Source of the DNA: Polaribacter vadi
Lineage (GTDB): Bacteria; Bacteroidota; Bacteroidia; Flavobacteriales; Flavobacteriaceae
NCBI RefSeq assembly: GCF_001761365.1
Contig: NZ_CP017477.1
Coordinates: forward strand, 3,462,001 to 3,526,000
DNA: 64,000 bases
Direction: 5' to 3'
A model generated the notes under the pieces. That model saw nothing but the letters and a program-made list of their open reading frames with translations, was not told where the DNA came from and did not search any database. Below are positions 33,596 through 45,141 of this stretch, in pieces; positions within the stretch are counted from its first letter, which is position 1, and every line of letters begins with the position of its first letter. Made by a program: the position numbers and the translations under genes.

Positions 33596-34993
33596 ATGAG
33601 CGAAATACATAAAATTCATCAGCAATTGATGAATAAAGAAATTACCTGTACAAAATTAGTGCAAGACAGATTGGGTTTATTGAAACAAAATACTCACAAT
33701 ACTGTTAATTCTTTATTAGATGAAACTGCTTTAGCATTGGCTAAAAAAGTGGATGCTAAAATTGAAAGTGGAGAAGAAATTGGTTTGTTAGAGGGAATTC
33801 CTTTTGGAATAAAAGATGTGTATATGGTTCAAGGAACGTATACAACTGCAAGTTCTGATTTACTGAAAAAGTACAAATCTGCGTACACAGCAACTGCAAT
33901 TCAGAAATTATTAGATGCTGGTGCAATTCCCTTAGTAAAAGAAAATTGCGATAGTTTTGGACATGGTTCATCTTCTGAAAACACGATTTTTGGCGCAGTT
34001 AAAAATGCCGTAAATCCAAGTTTAGTTGGTGGAGGTTCAAGTGGAGGATCTGCAGTAAATGTTGCAAAAGGCTTTACTGTTTTTTCAATTGGTGGAGATA
34101 CAGGAGGTTCCATTCGTCAACCTGCAGGTTATAATAATGTCTTTGGATTTAAACCTACTTATGGTAGGATTTCTCGTTTTGGTTTGATGGCTTATGCATC
34201 TTCTACAGATTGTGTTGGCCCAATTGCAAAATCTACAGAAGATATTAGAATTGTTTTAAATGCGATGAGTGGTAAAGACGTAAAAGATCAAACTACGTAT
34301 CAATCTTCATCAATATCAAAAGAAAGTGTTTTAAATACTGATGCCATAAAAACGGTTGGTTATTTTAAGAATTTTATCAATAATGATGCAATTAGTGCCG
34401 AAATTAAAGCGGATTTTTTAGCGTCCATAGAAAAAATAAAAGCCAAAGGAATTGAAGTTAAAGAATTAGATTTCTTTGAGTCAGATACGTTGGTTTCTAC
34501 GTATTACACATTAGCAATGGCAGAAACTGCTTCTAATTTATCAAGATTAGATGGCACAAATTATGGCAACAGAATTGAAGGAGACAATTTAAAAGATACC
34601 TATTCAATAACTCGTTCAGAAAATTTTTCAGAAGAATCTAAAAGAAGAATTGTTGGTGGAAATCAAGTTTTATCACAAGGTTTTTCTGATGAAATTTATT
34701 TAAAAGGATTGAATTTGAGAGATCAAATTGCTGCTAATTTCGAAAAAGATTTTAAGGAAGTTGATATTATTTTATCACCTGTAACACCAAACTTACCTCC
34801 AAAAATTGGCGATAGTTTAAAAGATCCTTTAGCCATGTATTTATCTGATGCATATACAGTTGGTTTTAGTTTAGGGCAATTACCAACGTTAACAATTCCA
34901 AAAGGAACAGCAACTGGATTGCAAATTTCGGCCGCAAAAAATAATGATGAATTGGTTTTACAATTCGCTAATTTCTTAAATGATTTGATATAA
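33596..34993 (+). CDS. gatA: Amidotransferase subunit A
   Basis: The protein has 465 residues. The amidase triad is present: Lys in GIPFGIKDVY, cis-Ser in GGGSSGGSAVNVAKG, and the nucleophile Ser in GGDTGGSIRQPAG. It releases ammonia from glutamine for GatB. It overlaps gatB::aspS by one base (TAATG), so translation is coupled. Substrate (Asp-tRNA(Asn) or Glu-tRNA(Gln)) cannot be told from GatA alone; the fused AspRS downstream favours Asp-tRNA(Asn). Confidence 0.95.
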   Translation: MSEIHKIHQQLMNKEITCTKLVQDRLGLLKQNTHNTVNSLLDETALALAKKVDAKIESGEEIGLLEGIPFGIKDVYMVQGTYTTASSDLLKKYKSAYTATAIQKLLDAGAIPLVKENCDSFGHGSSSENTIFGAVKNAVNPSLVGGGSSGGSAVNVAKGFTVFSIGGDTGGSIRQPAGYNNVFGFKPTYGRISRFGLMAYASSTDCVGPIAKSTEDIRIVLNAMSGKDVKDQTTYQSSSISKESVLNTDAIKTVGYFKNFINNDAISAEIKADFLASIEKIKAKGIEVKELDFFESDTLVSTYYTLAMAETASNLSRLDGTNYGNRIEGDNLKDTYSITRSENFSEESKRRIVGGNQVLSQGFSDEIYLKGLNLRDQIAANFEKDFKEVDIILSPVTPNLPPKIGDSLKDPLAMYLSDAYTVGFSLGQLPTLTIPKGTATGLQISAAKNNDELVLQFANFLNDLI

Positions 34994-37900
34994 TGGAGCT
35001 AGAGAAATTAAATGACTTACTAAAAAAACATGAGTTAGAACTCGTAATTGGTTTAGAAACACACGTTCGTTTAAACACAAAATCGAAGTTGTTTTGTTCT
35101 TGTGCAAATCAAGAAATAGAACAGCCAAACACCAATATATGTTCAGTTTGTACTGGGCAAATGGGTGTTTTACCATCTTTGAATAAAGAAGCAATTACCA
35201 AAGCTATCTATTTTGGAAAAGCAGTAAAATCTACTTTTAAAAACGAGGTTATTTCTTGGGATCGTAAACATTACGAATATCCAGATAATCCAAAAAATAT
35301 TCAAATTACACAGTTTCATAATCCTGTAATTCCTGATGGACAAGTTTCGTGTTTTAGGAACGATGGGAGTCAATTTACTGTGAATTTAACGCAAGTTCAT
35401 ATAGAGGAAGATGCTGCAAAATTGATGCACGAAAAGAAAATTTCTTTAGTCGATTTTAACAAAGCAGGAGTTCCTTTAATTGAGATTGTTACAGAGCCTT
35501 GTATCAGAAATATTGAAGATGCATCCACCTACGCACAATATATTCAGAGAATTGTTCAGAATTTAAAAATATCTGAAGCAAATCTTGAAAAAGGGGAATT
35601 TAAAAGTGATGTTTCTGTTTCTCTTCGAAAAAAACATACGTATAATTTAAACCCGAGAACAGAAATCAAAAACTTGAATTCGTTTAAGTTTATGGTGGAA
35701 GCTTTAAAGGAGGAAATCGAAAAGCAACTTACCTATTATATAGACCATAAGGAATTTAGACCAGACCAAACAACAGTTTTGTGGGATGCTGATTTAAAGC
35801 AAACTAAAACCATGCGTAAAAAGGAATTTGAAGCTGATTACAGATTTATTTCTGAACCAGATTTGCCTTTTGTAAACATTAAAAATGTAGTTGAAAGTAT
35901 TGATGTTGATATCAGTTCTTTGCCTTTTGCTGTAGAATCTATTTTGATAAAAGGTGGAGTTTTGCCTCAAGATGCTAAATTTTTTACTGCAGATTCGCTT
36001 CGTTCTGAAACTTTTGTAGCCATTAATAATGTGATTAAAGATCCATCTTTTGTTGCCAAAACATTGGTGAATAATATTGGTGCAGATGAATATGCAGCTA
36101 TTCACGATGTAAATCATTTAATTGAAATTTTTCAATTGTTTAAAGCAGAAAAAATTACGGCTGTTTTAGTTCAAAATGCAATTATCAATTATTTAAAAGA
36201 TAGAAAGTTTGATTATAACAGGTATTTTGAAGAAAACACAATTTCTGATGAAAAAATAAAGCTAGCTGTTTTAAAAGTAATTGCAGAAAATGAAGCAATT
36301 GCAAATGATATTAAAGCAGGAAATCAAGGAAAAGCAGGAATTCTTGTTGGTAAAGTTATTGGAATAATTGGGAAAGGTGCTTCTGGAAAAGTAATTCGTC
36401 AGGAAATTTTAGACGCAGTTAGCGATTCGTCTTTAGCAGTTAGCGAAAAACCAAATGCAAAAAGTCAATCGCAAAAAGCTACTAGCGAAAAGCCAAAAAA
36501 AGAAGAAGAACTACAAACAGTTCCAATCATTATAAAAGATGAATATAGAACTCATAAAATATCTGATTTATCAGAAAAAATAATTAAAGATAAAGTAACT
36601 TTAGCTGGTTGGGTTTCTAGTGTTAGAGATCATGGAGAATTAATTTTTATAGATTTACGTGATTCGAGTACAGAAATTTTTCAAGTTCGTTTAAGCAGAG
36701 AAACATTTCCTAATTTAGATGAATTGGTAAAATTAAAGCCAGAAACTGTAATTATGGTTACTGGAATTGTGGTTCAAAGAAATGAAGATGATTATAATGC
36801 AGGTTTAAGAACTGGTAAATTAGAGTTAGAAACATCTGCTTTAGAAATTTTAAATTTATCGAAAACATTGCCTTTTGAAATAAAAAGAGCCATGAAAACG
36901 AATGAAACTACTCGTTTTCAATACAAGTTTTTAGATCATAGAAATGATGAAGTTCGCAAGGCAATTGTAAATCGTCATAAAGTAATAAAATTACTTAGAG
37001 ATATTTTAGATGAAGAAGAGTTTTTAGAAATTGAAACTCCGATTTTAACTGCAGGAACAGATGAAGGTGCAAGAGAATTTATTGTACCAACCAGAAAGCA
37101 AGCAGGTTCATTTTATACATTACCACAAGCGCCTCAACAGTTTAAACAAATGTTGATGGTTGGTGGTTTTGAGAAATATTTCCAAATTGCACGTTGTTTT
37201 AGAGATGAAGATTCTAGAGGAGATAGACAGCCAGAATTTACACAATTAGATATTGAAATGGCATATGCAAGTATGCAGCAGATTATCGATTTAAACACAA
37301 AAATGTTTAATGAAGTTGTGAAAAATATTTATGGTAAAAAATGGATTTTACATCCTTTTGAAGTAATTACTTATAAAAATGCGATGGATAAATATGGTTG
37401 TGATCGACCAGATTTACGTTTTGGTTTGCAAATGCAAGACATTACAGGAATTGTAAAAGAAACTACTTTTCAAGTTTTTAGCAAACCTATTGAAGAAGGA
37501 GGAATTGTAAAATGTATTAAAGTTTCTGCCAAAGAACAAGGTAAAAACAGAATGTCTAAAGGACAGATTGAGAATTTAACTGCCATCGCTCAACAAAATG
37601 GTTTAGGTGGTTTGGCATATATTATTGTAAATGAAAACGATTTACAATCGCCAATTATTAAATTTTTAGGTGAAGAAATTGCAGCAAATATTATCAAAGC
37701 TACGAATGCTCAAATTGGTGATATCGTGTTTTTCTCTGCTGCAGATTATGCAACTGCAAACAAAGCTTTAGATGCTGTTCGTCAAGAAATGGGAAAAATC
37801 TTAAAGTTGATAAATCCGAAGGAATTAAGACCTGCTTGGGTTGTAGATTTCCCAATGTTTGAAAAAACAGAAGAAGGAAGATGGACGTTTACACACAATC

Positions 37901-38325
37901 CTTTTTCGATGCCAGCAATTTACGATTTGGAAAAACACATGAATAATAAAGATGCTGAAATTGGCGAAATTATTGCGCAACAATATGATTTAATTTTGAA
38001 TGGTTACGAAATTGGTGGAGGTTCAGTTAGAGCACATAAAGCAGAAATTTTAGAAGCAACCTATAAAAATATGGGTTATAATAAAGAGGAAATGATGAAA
38101 AGTGTTGGAACCATGTATAAAGCGTTTCAATATGGAGCACCACCTCATGGAGGAATTGCTTGGGGAATTGACAGATTAATGATGATTCTAGAAAAGAAAG
38201 CATCAATTAGAGAAGTAATGGCTTTCCCAAAAACTGGCTCTTCTGAAGATTTGTTATTTAATGCACCTTCTATTTTATCAGATAAAAAAGTGGAAGAAAT
38301 GAATGTTAGGATTATTAGGAAATAG
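34993..38325 (+). CDS. gatB-aspS: Fusion of amidotransferase subunit B and aspartyl-tRNA synthetase
   Basis: The single frame has 1110 residues. Residues 1 to about 477 are GatB: VIGLETHVRLNTKSKLFC, CSC and CSVC zinc cysteines, WDRKHYEYPDNPKNIQITQ and a complete YqeY-like tail (GKAGILVGKVIGIIG). Residues 478-516 form a Ser/Lys/Glu-rich linker. Residues 517-1110 are a full bacterial AspRS: OB anticodon domain (VTLAGWVSSVRDHGELIFIDLRD), class II core (RDEDSRGDRQPEFTQLDIEM), GAD domain, and GGIAWGIDRLMMIL. RDHG has His where discriminating enzymes usually have Leu, as in non-discriminating AspRS of Pseudomonas. The fusion would hold Asp-tRNA(Asn) next to its amidation site. Confidence 0.92.
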   Translation: MELEKLNDLLKKHELELVIGLETHVRLNTKSKLFCSCANQEIEQPNTNICSVCTGQMGVLPSLNKEAITKAIYFGKAVKSTFKNEVISWDRKHYEYPDNPKNIQITQFHNPVIPDGQVSCFRNDGSQFTVNLTQVHIEEDAAKLMHEKKISLVDFNKAGVPLIEIVTEPCIRNIEDASTYAQYIQRIVQNLKISEANLEKGEFKSDVSVSLRKKHTYNLNPRTEIKNLNSFKFMVEALKEEIEKQLTYYIDHKEFRPDQTTVLWDADLKQTKTMRKKEFEADYRFISEPDLPFVNIKNVVESIDVDISSLPFAVESILIKGGVLPQDAKFFTADSLRSETFVAINNVIKDPSFVAKTLVNNIGADEYAAIHDVNHLIEIFQLFKAEKITAVLVQNAIINYLKDRKFDYNRYFEENTISDEKIKLAVLKVIAENEAIANDIKAGNQGKAGILVGKVIGIIGKGASGKVIRQEILDAVSDSSLAVSEKPNAKSQSQKATSEKPKKEEELQTVPIIIKDEYRTHKISDLSEKIIKDKVTLAGWVSSVRDHGELIFIDLRDSSTEIFQVRLSRETFPNLDELVKLKPETVIMVTGIVVQRNEDDYNAGLRTGKLELETSALEILNLSKTLPFEIKRAMKTNETTRFQYKFLDHRNDEVRKAIVNRHKVIKLLRDILDEEEFLEIETPILTAGTDEGAREFIVPTRKQAGSFYTLPQAPQQFKQMLMVGGFEKYFQIARCFRDEDSRGDRQPEFTQLDIEMAYASMQQIIDLNTKMFNEVVKNIYGKKWILHPFEVITYKNAMDKYGCDRPDLRFGLQMQDITGIVKETTFQVFSKPIEEGGIVKCIKVSAKEQGKNRMSKGQIENLTAIAQQNGLGGLAYIIVNENDLQSPIIKFLGEEIAANIIKATNAQIGDIVFFSAADYATANKALDAVRQEMGKILKLINPKELRPAWVVDFPMFEKTEEGRWTFTHNPFSMPAIYDLEKHMNNKDAEIGEIIAQQYDLILNGYEIGGGSVRAHKAEILEATYKNMGYNKEEMMKSVGTMYKAFQYGAPPHGGIAWGIDRLMMILEKKASIREVMAFPKTGSSEDLLFNAPSILSDKKVEEMNVRIIRK

Positions 38326-38360
38326 CCTTAATTTACATCAATTCAAAGAATACCATATTT

Positions 38361-38390
38361 AAAAAATCTCGCTTTTGCGAGATTTTTTAA
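38361..38390 (+). terminator. Terminator of the gat operon
   Basis: Stem AAAAAATCTCGC (38361-38372) with GCGAGATTTTTT (38377-38388), TTTT loop. Confidence 0.88.
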
Positions 38391-38538
38391 TTTTATAAAA
38401 TAAAAAGCATAATAAAAACATCAAAAATATAAATTAAAACCATTTTTAAGCGATTTAAGCCACTTTTATATTTTTTACAAATGTTGATAATTTTTAAACA
38501 AAATTGCTAAAAAGGCTTTTAAGAAGATGATAAATTCG

Positions 38539-38546
38539 TAAATTTG
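38539..38546 (+). promoter_or_regulatory. Promoter -7 box of gyrB (TAAATTTG)
   Basis: TAnnTTTG match 63 bases before the gyrB start. No clear -33 TTTG. Confidence 0.5.
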
Positions 38547-38600
38547 AGTCTAAGAAATTTGTTTTTTCAAGACGAGTTTCATCAACCTAAAAATAAATAA

Positions 38601-40547
<1,947 letters not shown>

Positions 40548-40568
40548 TATAAATTATTTAGTACAATT

Positions 40569-40604
40569 TATACACACTTCATTACGAAGTGTGTATTTTT
40601 TTTT
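40569..40604 (+). terminator. Terminator of gyrB
   Basis: Stem TACACACTTC (40571-40580) with GAAGTGTGTA (40586-40595), then nine T residues. Confidence 0.88.
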
Positions 40605-40651
40605 ATATTAGCTTTATAATCAATCTATATCATTACAAAATTTTAAAAATT

Positions 40652-41659
40652 ATGAAAAAAGGAATTTTATTTTTTATAGGCATGTTTGTTTTTGCCTTTA
40701 ACACAAAAGCTCAAGATGGTTTTGAAGGGTATTTACTTGCTGGCGATAATGATAGAACTCAGTTAATTGAAGCCTATATAAACCCAGCTATGAAAGGTTT
40801 AATTAATGGAACAAATAGTGGTTGGTATCATACAGCAAAAGTTCATAAAACACTTGGATTTGATGTTACTATTTTTGCAAATGGATCTACAGCACCAAGT
40901 GAAGATCAATTATTTTCTTTATCGGGTTTAACATCTATAAATCAACCTACAGGAAATTTAAATGGTGTAGCAACTGTAGCTGGTTCAGAAAATACGAGAC
41001 AGTCTGCTACAGTTAATTATACGCAAAATGGCATACTATATTCTACTACTTTTAATACACCTGGAGGTATAGATGAAGATTTACCATTAGGTGTTTTTCC
41101 ATCTGCAGGTGTTCAAGTAAATGTTGGTTTGCCTGCTAGTTTTGAAGGTAGTGTTAGATATATACCTACTGTAGATTTTGATGGAGTTGAAGCAGGTCTT
41201 TTTGGAATCGGAATTAAAAAAGAAATTACAAGTTGGTTTGGTCCTTTAGATAAACTACCACTTCATGTTGCTTTAATGGCAACTTATACTAACGTAACTG
41301 CAGATTATGAAATAGAAAGTGGAGGAAATATTTCTACAAATAATGGCTTAGCAGCATTTAAATTAAATTCATATTCATTCCATGCAATTGGCTCTTTAAA
41401 CTTTCCAATAATTAATGTTTATGGAGGTGTTGGATATGGTACAGGAAACTCATCTTTAACAATGTCTGGAGATTACACTTTAAATTATGGATTGCAAACA
41501 AGAACAATATCAGATCCAATAGATTCTGATTTTGATGCAAGCAGTTTTAGAACAACTGCAGGTATAAGATTAAGTCTTGGATTTTTTAAATTTTTCGCAG
41601 ATTATACTTTACAAGAATATAACACAGTTAATGCAGGTGTTGCGTTTAGCTTTAGATAA
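40652..41659 (+). CDS. DUF6588 family outer-membrane beta-barrel-like protein
   Basis: 335 residues from the ATG at 40652, which gives a proper signal peptide (MKKGILFFIGMFVFAFNTKAQ). The frame extends back to 40589, but that stretch lies in the gyrB terminator. The rest has alternating beta-strand character with glycine and aromatic residues, and ends FFADYTLQEYNTVNAGVAFSF, with a C-terminal Phe near the end as in outer-membrane barrels. NPAMKGLINGTNSGWYHTAKVH is the part I associate with DUF6588. Function unknown. Confidence 0.75.
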   Translation: MKKGILFFIGMFVFAFNTKAQDGFEGYLLAGDNDRTQLIEAYINPAMKGLINGTNSGWYHTAKVHKTLGFDVTIFANGSTAPSEDQLFSLSGLTSINQPTGNLNGVATVAGSENTRQSATVNYTQNGILYSTTFNTPGGIDEDLPLGVFPSAGVQVNVGLPASFEGSVRYIPTVDFDGVEAGLFGIGIKKEITSWFGPLDKLPLHVALMATYTNVTADYEIESGGNISTNNGLAAFKLNSYSFHAIGSLNFPIINVYGGVGYGTGNSSLTMSGDYTLNYGLQTRTISDPIDSDFDASSFRTTAGIRLSLGFFKFFADYTLQEYNTVNAGVAFSFR

Positions 41660-41671
41660 AATGTCAATTTT

Positions 41672-41711
41672 AAAAATAATCCTTTAAAATATTTTAGAGG
41701 ATTATTTTTTG
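41672..41711 (+). terminator. Terminator of the DUF6588 gene
   Basis: AAAAATAATCCT (41672-41683) pairs with AGGATTATTTTT (41698-41709), then T. Confidence 0.8.
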
Positions 41712-41786
41712 CAATATATTTAGAAAAATCGTCCCTAAAATTTGTATTTTTACAATTAATTAAACTTATTAATTTAAATAAAAGAT

Positions 41787-42713
41787 ATGAAAGTTACAGT
41801 AGTTGGTGCAGGAGCAGTTGGAGCAAGTTGTGCAGAATACATTGCTATTAAAAATTTTGCTGCAGAAGTTGTGTTGTTAGACATTAAAGAAGGTTATGCA
41901 GAAGGAAAAGCAATGGACTTAATGCAAACAGCTTCTTTAAATGGTTTTGATACAAAAATAACAGGAAGTACAAATGATTATGCTAAAACAGCAAATTCAG
42001 ATGTTTGTGTAATTACTTCAGGTATTCCTAGAAAACCAGGAATGACTCGTGAAGAATTAATTGGAATTAATGCAGGAATTGTAAAAACAGTTTCAGCAAA
42101 TTTAATTGAGCACTCTCCAGAAACTATTATTATTGTAGTTTCAAATCCTATGGATACTATGACATATTTAGTGCATAAAACTACAGGATTAGCTAAAAAT
42201 AAAATTATTGGAATGGGTGGAGCATTAGATTCTGCACGTTTTAAATACAGATTAGCAGAAGCATTAGATGCACCAATTTCTGATGTTGATGGAATGGTAA
42301 TTGGTGGTCATTCAGATAAAGGTATGGTTCCTTTAACTAGATTGGCAACAAGAAATTCTGTGCCAGTTTCAGAATTTATTTCAGAAGATAGATTAACGCA
42401 AGTTATGGAAGATACCAAAGTTGGTGGAGCAACCTTAACTGGTTTGTTAGGAACTTCTGCTTGGTATGCTCCTGGAGCAGCAGTAAGTGGAATGGTTCAG
42501 GCAATTGCTTGCGATACTAAAAAGATTTTCCCTTGTTCTACTTTATTAGAAGGTGAATATGGTTTAAACGATTTATGTATTGGAGTTCCTGTTGTTTTAG
42601 GTAAAAACGGAATTGAAAGCATCGTAGAAATTAATTTGTCTGATGCTGAAAAAGCACATTTATCATCTTCTGCAGAAGGTGTAAAAGCAACAAATGGCTT
42701 ATTAGAATTATAA
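41787..42713 (+). CDS. mdh: Malate dehydrogenase
   Basis: The protein has 308 residues. VVGAGAVGASCAEYIA (NAD site), ITSGIPRKPGMTREELI (catalytic-loop arginines), VSNPMDTMTYLVHKTTG, ALDSARFKYRLAE and the catalytic His in VIGGHSDKGMVPLTR fit the LDH-like MDH type of Bacteroidota. It interconverts malate and oxaloacetate in the TCA cycle. It is monocistronic, with terminators on both sides. Confidence 0.95.
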   Translation: MKVTVVGAGAVGASCAEYIAIKNFAAEVVLLDIKEGYAEGKAMDLMQTASLNGFDTKITGSTNDYAKTANSDVCVITSGIPRKPGMTREELIGINAGIVKTVSANLIEHSPETIIIVVSNPMDTMTYLVHKTTGLAKNKIIGMGGALDSARFKYRLAEALDAPISDVDGMVIGGHSDKGMVPLTRLATRNSVPVSEFISEDRLTQVMEDTKVGGATLTGLLGTSAWYAPGAAVSGMVQAIACDTKKIFPCSTLLEGEYGLNDLCIGVPVVLGKNGIESIVEINLSDAEKAHLSSSAEGVKATNGLLEL

Positions 42714-42752
42714 TATTTAGTTCCTATTATTTTAGGAATAAGTAAATAGTAG

Positions 42753-42783
42753 AAAATCCAACTTGAAAAGTTGGATTTTTTTT
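42753..42783 (+). terminator. Terminator of mdh
   Basis: Stem AAAATCCAACTT (42753-42764) with AAGTTGGATTTT (42768-42779), and T run. Confidence 0.88.
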
Positions 42784-42837
42784 GTTTCATAGTTTTAAAT
42801 AACAAAATTCTATTTTTCTTTAGATGTATAAAGTACG

Positions 42838-42845
42838 TATGTTTG
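42838..42845 (+). promoter_or_regulatory. Promoter -7 box of recQ (TATGTTTG)
   Basis: TAnnTTTG match 19 bases before the GTG start of recQ, predicting a very short 5' leader. Confidence 0.55.
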
Positions 42846-42864
42846 TAGTCCAATTTTTATTAAA

Positions 42865-44976
42865 GTGATAAATCAAACACATACTATTTTAAAAAACACC
42901 TTCGGATATGATAATTTTCGTCCTTTGCAAGAGGAAATTATCAACAGAACCATAGAAGGAAAAGATAGTTTTGTATTGATGCCAACTGGAGGAGGAAAAT
43001 CGATGTGTTTTCAAATTCCTGCTTTAATTTTTGATGGAATTACCATCGTAGTTTCTCCATTAATTTCGTTGATGAAAGATCAGGTTCAGGCTCTAAAATC
43101 AAATGGAATCAAAGCCGATTTTTTTAATAGTTCTATTTCTGCAGAAGAAGAAAATAACGTTATTACCAAAGCAATAAATGGCGATTTGCAACTCTTGTAT
43201 TTATCCCCAGAAAAATTAATTTCTGTTAGCAATACTTGGCTAAAACAACTCAACATAAAATTAGTTGCCATTGATGAAGCACATTGTGTAAGTATGTGGG
43301 GTCATGATTTTAGGCCTGAATATACGCAACTAAAAATCTTTAGAAATTCGTTGCCAAATGTGCCTTTTATGGCGTTGACAGCGACTGCAGATAAATCTGC
43401 CAGAAAAGATATTGAGGCGCAATTAGGCTTGAAAAAATCAAAACTATTTATTTCTTCCTTTGATAGAAAAAACTTGAGTATTGAAGTTCGTGGACAAGTT
43501 CAAAAAAGAAAAAAACTGCAAGAAATCGCTAATTTTATAGAAAGGCGAAAGAATGAAAGTGGTATTATTTATTGCCTAAGCAGAAAAAATACGGAAGAAG
43601 TTGCTAGTTATTTAAAACAAGAAGGGCATTCTGTTGCATTTTATCACGCAGGAATGGATAATGAAGAAAGGGAAAATACGCAAACCGATTTTATAAATGA
43701 TGAGACAAAAATAATTGTAGCTACAATTGCTTTTGGAATGGGCATTGACAAATCGAACGTGCGTTTTGTAATTCATTATAATTTACCAAAAAATTTAGAA
43801 GGATATTACCAAGAAATAGGAAGAGCAGGTAGAGATGGTTTGCCATCAGAAACTGTACTTTATTTTAATATGAGAGATTTTGTTTTGTATAGTCAGTTTG
43901 CAGATCAAGGAGCAAATGTTGTGATGCAAAAGGAAAAACTGAGTAGAATGTTGCAGTTTGCAGAAGCAAAATCTTGTAGAAGAAAAATTCTATTATCCTA
44001 TTTTGGAGAACATTTATCAGAAAATTGTGGCAATTGTGATGTTTGCGAAAATCCACCAAAAGGTTTTGATGGCACAATTTTATCGCAAAAAGCACTTTCT
44101 GGAATTGTAAGAATGGGCGAAAAAGACGGAATTACAATGTTAATTAATGTTTTACGAGGAAGTAATAATGCAGATATTCATGAGAAAAATTATGCAACTT
44201 TAAAAACTTATGGAGTAGGTAAGGATGTTAGTTTTTTCGATTGGCGAGATTATGTAATTCAAATGGCAAACCAAGGTTTAATTGAAATAATGTATGCTGA
44301 AAGTTCGGCTTTAAAAATAACATCCATTGGTTGGCAAGTTTTAAAAGGCGATAAAAAAATACGTTTAACAACACCTGTGGCACCTGCTGATAAAAAGAAA
44401 ATACAAAAAACGATAAAAATTGCAACTGAAGGTGAAGTAAATAAGGACGTATTTACGGAACTTAAAAAAATAAGATATGCCATTGCAAAAGAAGAAAATA
44501 TGCCTGCATATATTGTTTTTAGTGATAAAACTTTAAAATTAATGGCAAGTGTATTGCCAACAACAGAAAACGAATTTTTATCAATCTCTGGAGTTGGAAT
44601 GAACAAAATGGAAAAATATGGAACTGAATTTATGGACGTAATTCGTAAATTTAAAGCTGTTGCCAAACCAAGAAAAGTACCAACAACAAATAAAACATTT
44701 AGTTACTATAAAGAAGGATTGAGTCCTGCAGAAATTGCAGAAAAAAGAAGTTTGTCAATTACAACTATTTTTTCTCATTTATCTCAATTATATGCTGAGG
44801 GAAAAGACATCAATTTAAAAAAATATGTAACCAATGAAATTATAGATAAAGTGCGTGTTGTTTTCAATCAATTTAATCAAAAAAATGAACTAAAACCAAT
44901 TTACGAAAAACTAAATGAAGAGGTTTCTTACAGTCAAATAAGAATGAGTATCACTTTAATTTTAAAAAACGAGTAA
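42865..44976 (+). CDS. recQ: ATP-dependent DNA helicase RecQ
   Basis: 703 residues from a GTG start; no earlier start is open and homologues begin in this region. It contains FRPLQEEIINRTIEG, Walker A VLMPTGGGKSM, the aromatic-rich loop and DEAH box in AIDEAHCVSMWGHDFRPEY, motif VI QEIGRAGRDGLPSE, the zinc site (CRRKILLSYF ... CGNCDVC), an HRDC domain at about 525-595 and a C-terminal helix-turn-helix segment (GLSPAEIAEKRSLSITTIFSHL). It unwinds recombination intermediates and stalled forks. Confidence 0.95.
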   Translation: MINQTHTILKNTFGYDNFRPLQEEIINRTIEGKDSFVLMPTGGGKSMCFQIPALIFDGITIVVSPLISLMKDQVQALKSNGIKADFFNSSISAEEENNVITKAINGDLQLLYLSPEKLISVSNTWLKQLNIKLVAIDEAHCVSMWGHDFRPEYTQLKIFRNSLPNVPFMALTATADKSARKDIEAQLGLKKSKLFISSFDRKNLSIEVRGQVQKRKKLQEIANFIERRKNESGIIYCLSRKNTEEVASYLKQEGHSVAFYHAGMDNEERENTQTDFINDETKIIVATIAFGMGIDKSNVRFVIHYNLPKNLEGYYQEIGRAGRDGLPSETVLYFNMRDFVLYSQFADQGANVVMQKEKLSRMLQFAEAKSCRRKILLSYFGEHLSENCGNCDVCENPPKGFDGTILSQKALSGIVRMGEKDGITMLINVLRGSNNADIHEKNYATLKTYGVGKDVSFFDWRDYVIQMANQGLIEIMYAESSALKITSIGWQVLKGDKKIRLTTPVAPADKKKIQKTIKIATEGEVNKDVFTELKKIRYAIAKEENMPAYIVFSDKTLKLMASVLPTTENEFLSISGVGMNKMEKYGTEFMDVIRKFKAVAKPRKVPTTNKTFSYYKEGLSPAEIAEKRSLSITTIFSHLSQLYAEGKDINLKKYVTNEIIDKVRVVFNQFNQKNELKPIYEKLNEEVSYSQIRMSITLILKNE

Positions 44977-45087
44977 ATTTTTTAAAAACATCAACATAAA
45001 AAAACAGCAAGAGATTTAAAAATTAAGTTTAACGTGTTTTTTTAATTTAATTTTTTTTAAAGTTGATAAAATAAATTGCATCAAATA

Positions 45088-45127
45088 AGATTGCCTTTTA
45101 CTTATTGATTAAAGCAATCTAATTTTT
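45088..45127 (+). terminator. Hairpin between recQ and the hypothetical gene
   Basis: AGATTGC (45088-45094) pairs with GCAATCT (45114-45120), extended by TTT/AAA with a bulge, followed by a T run. It lies 112 bases past the recQ stop and only 15 bases before the next start. Confidence 0.6.
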
Positions 45128-45141
45128 TATATATTCGCCAC

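Noticed and set aside
36421..36540. Possible frameshift or misassembly joining gatB and aspS
   Set aside because: The frame is open throughout, both domains are complete and the linker is a plausible low-complexity tether.
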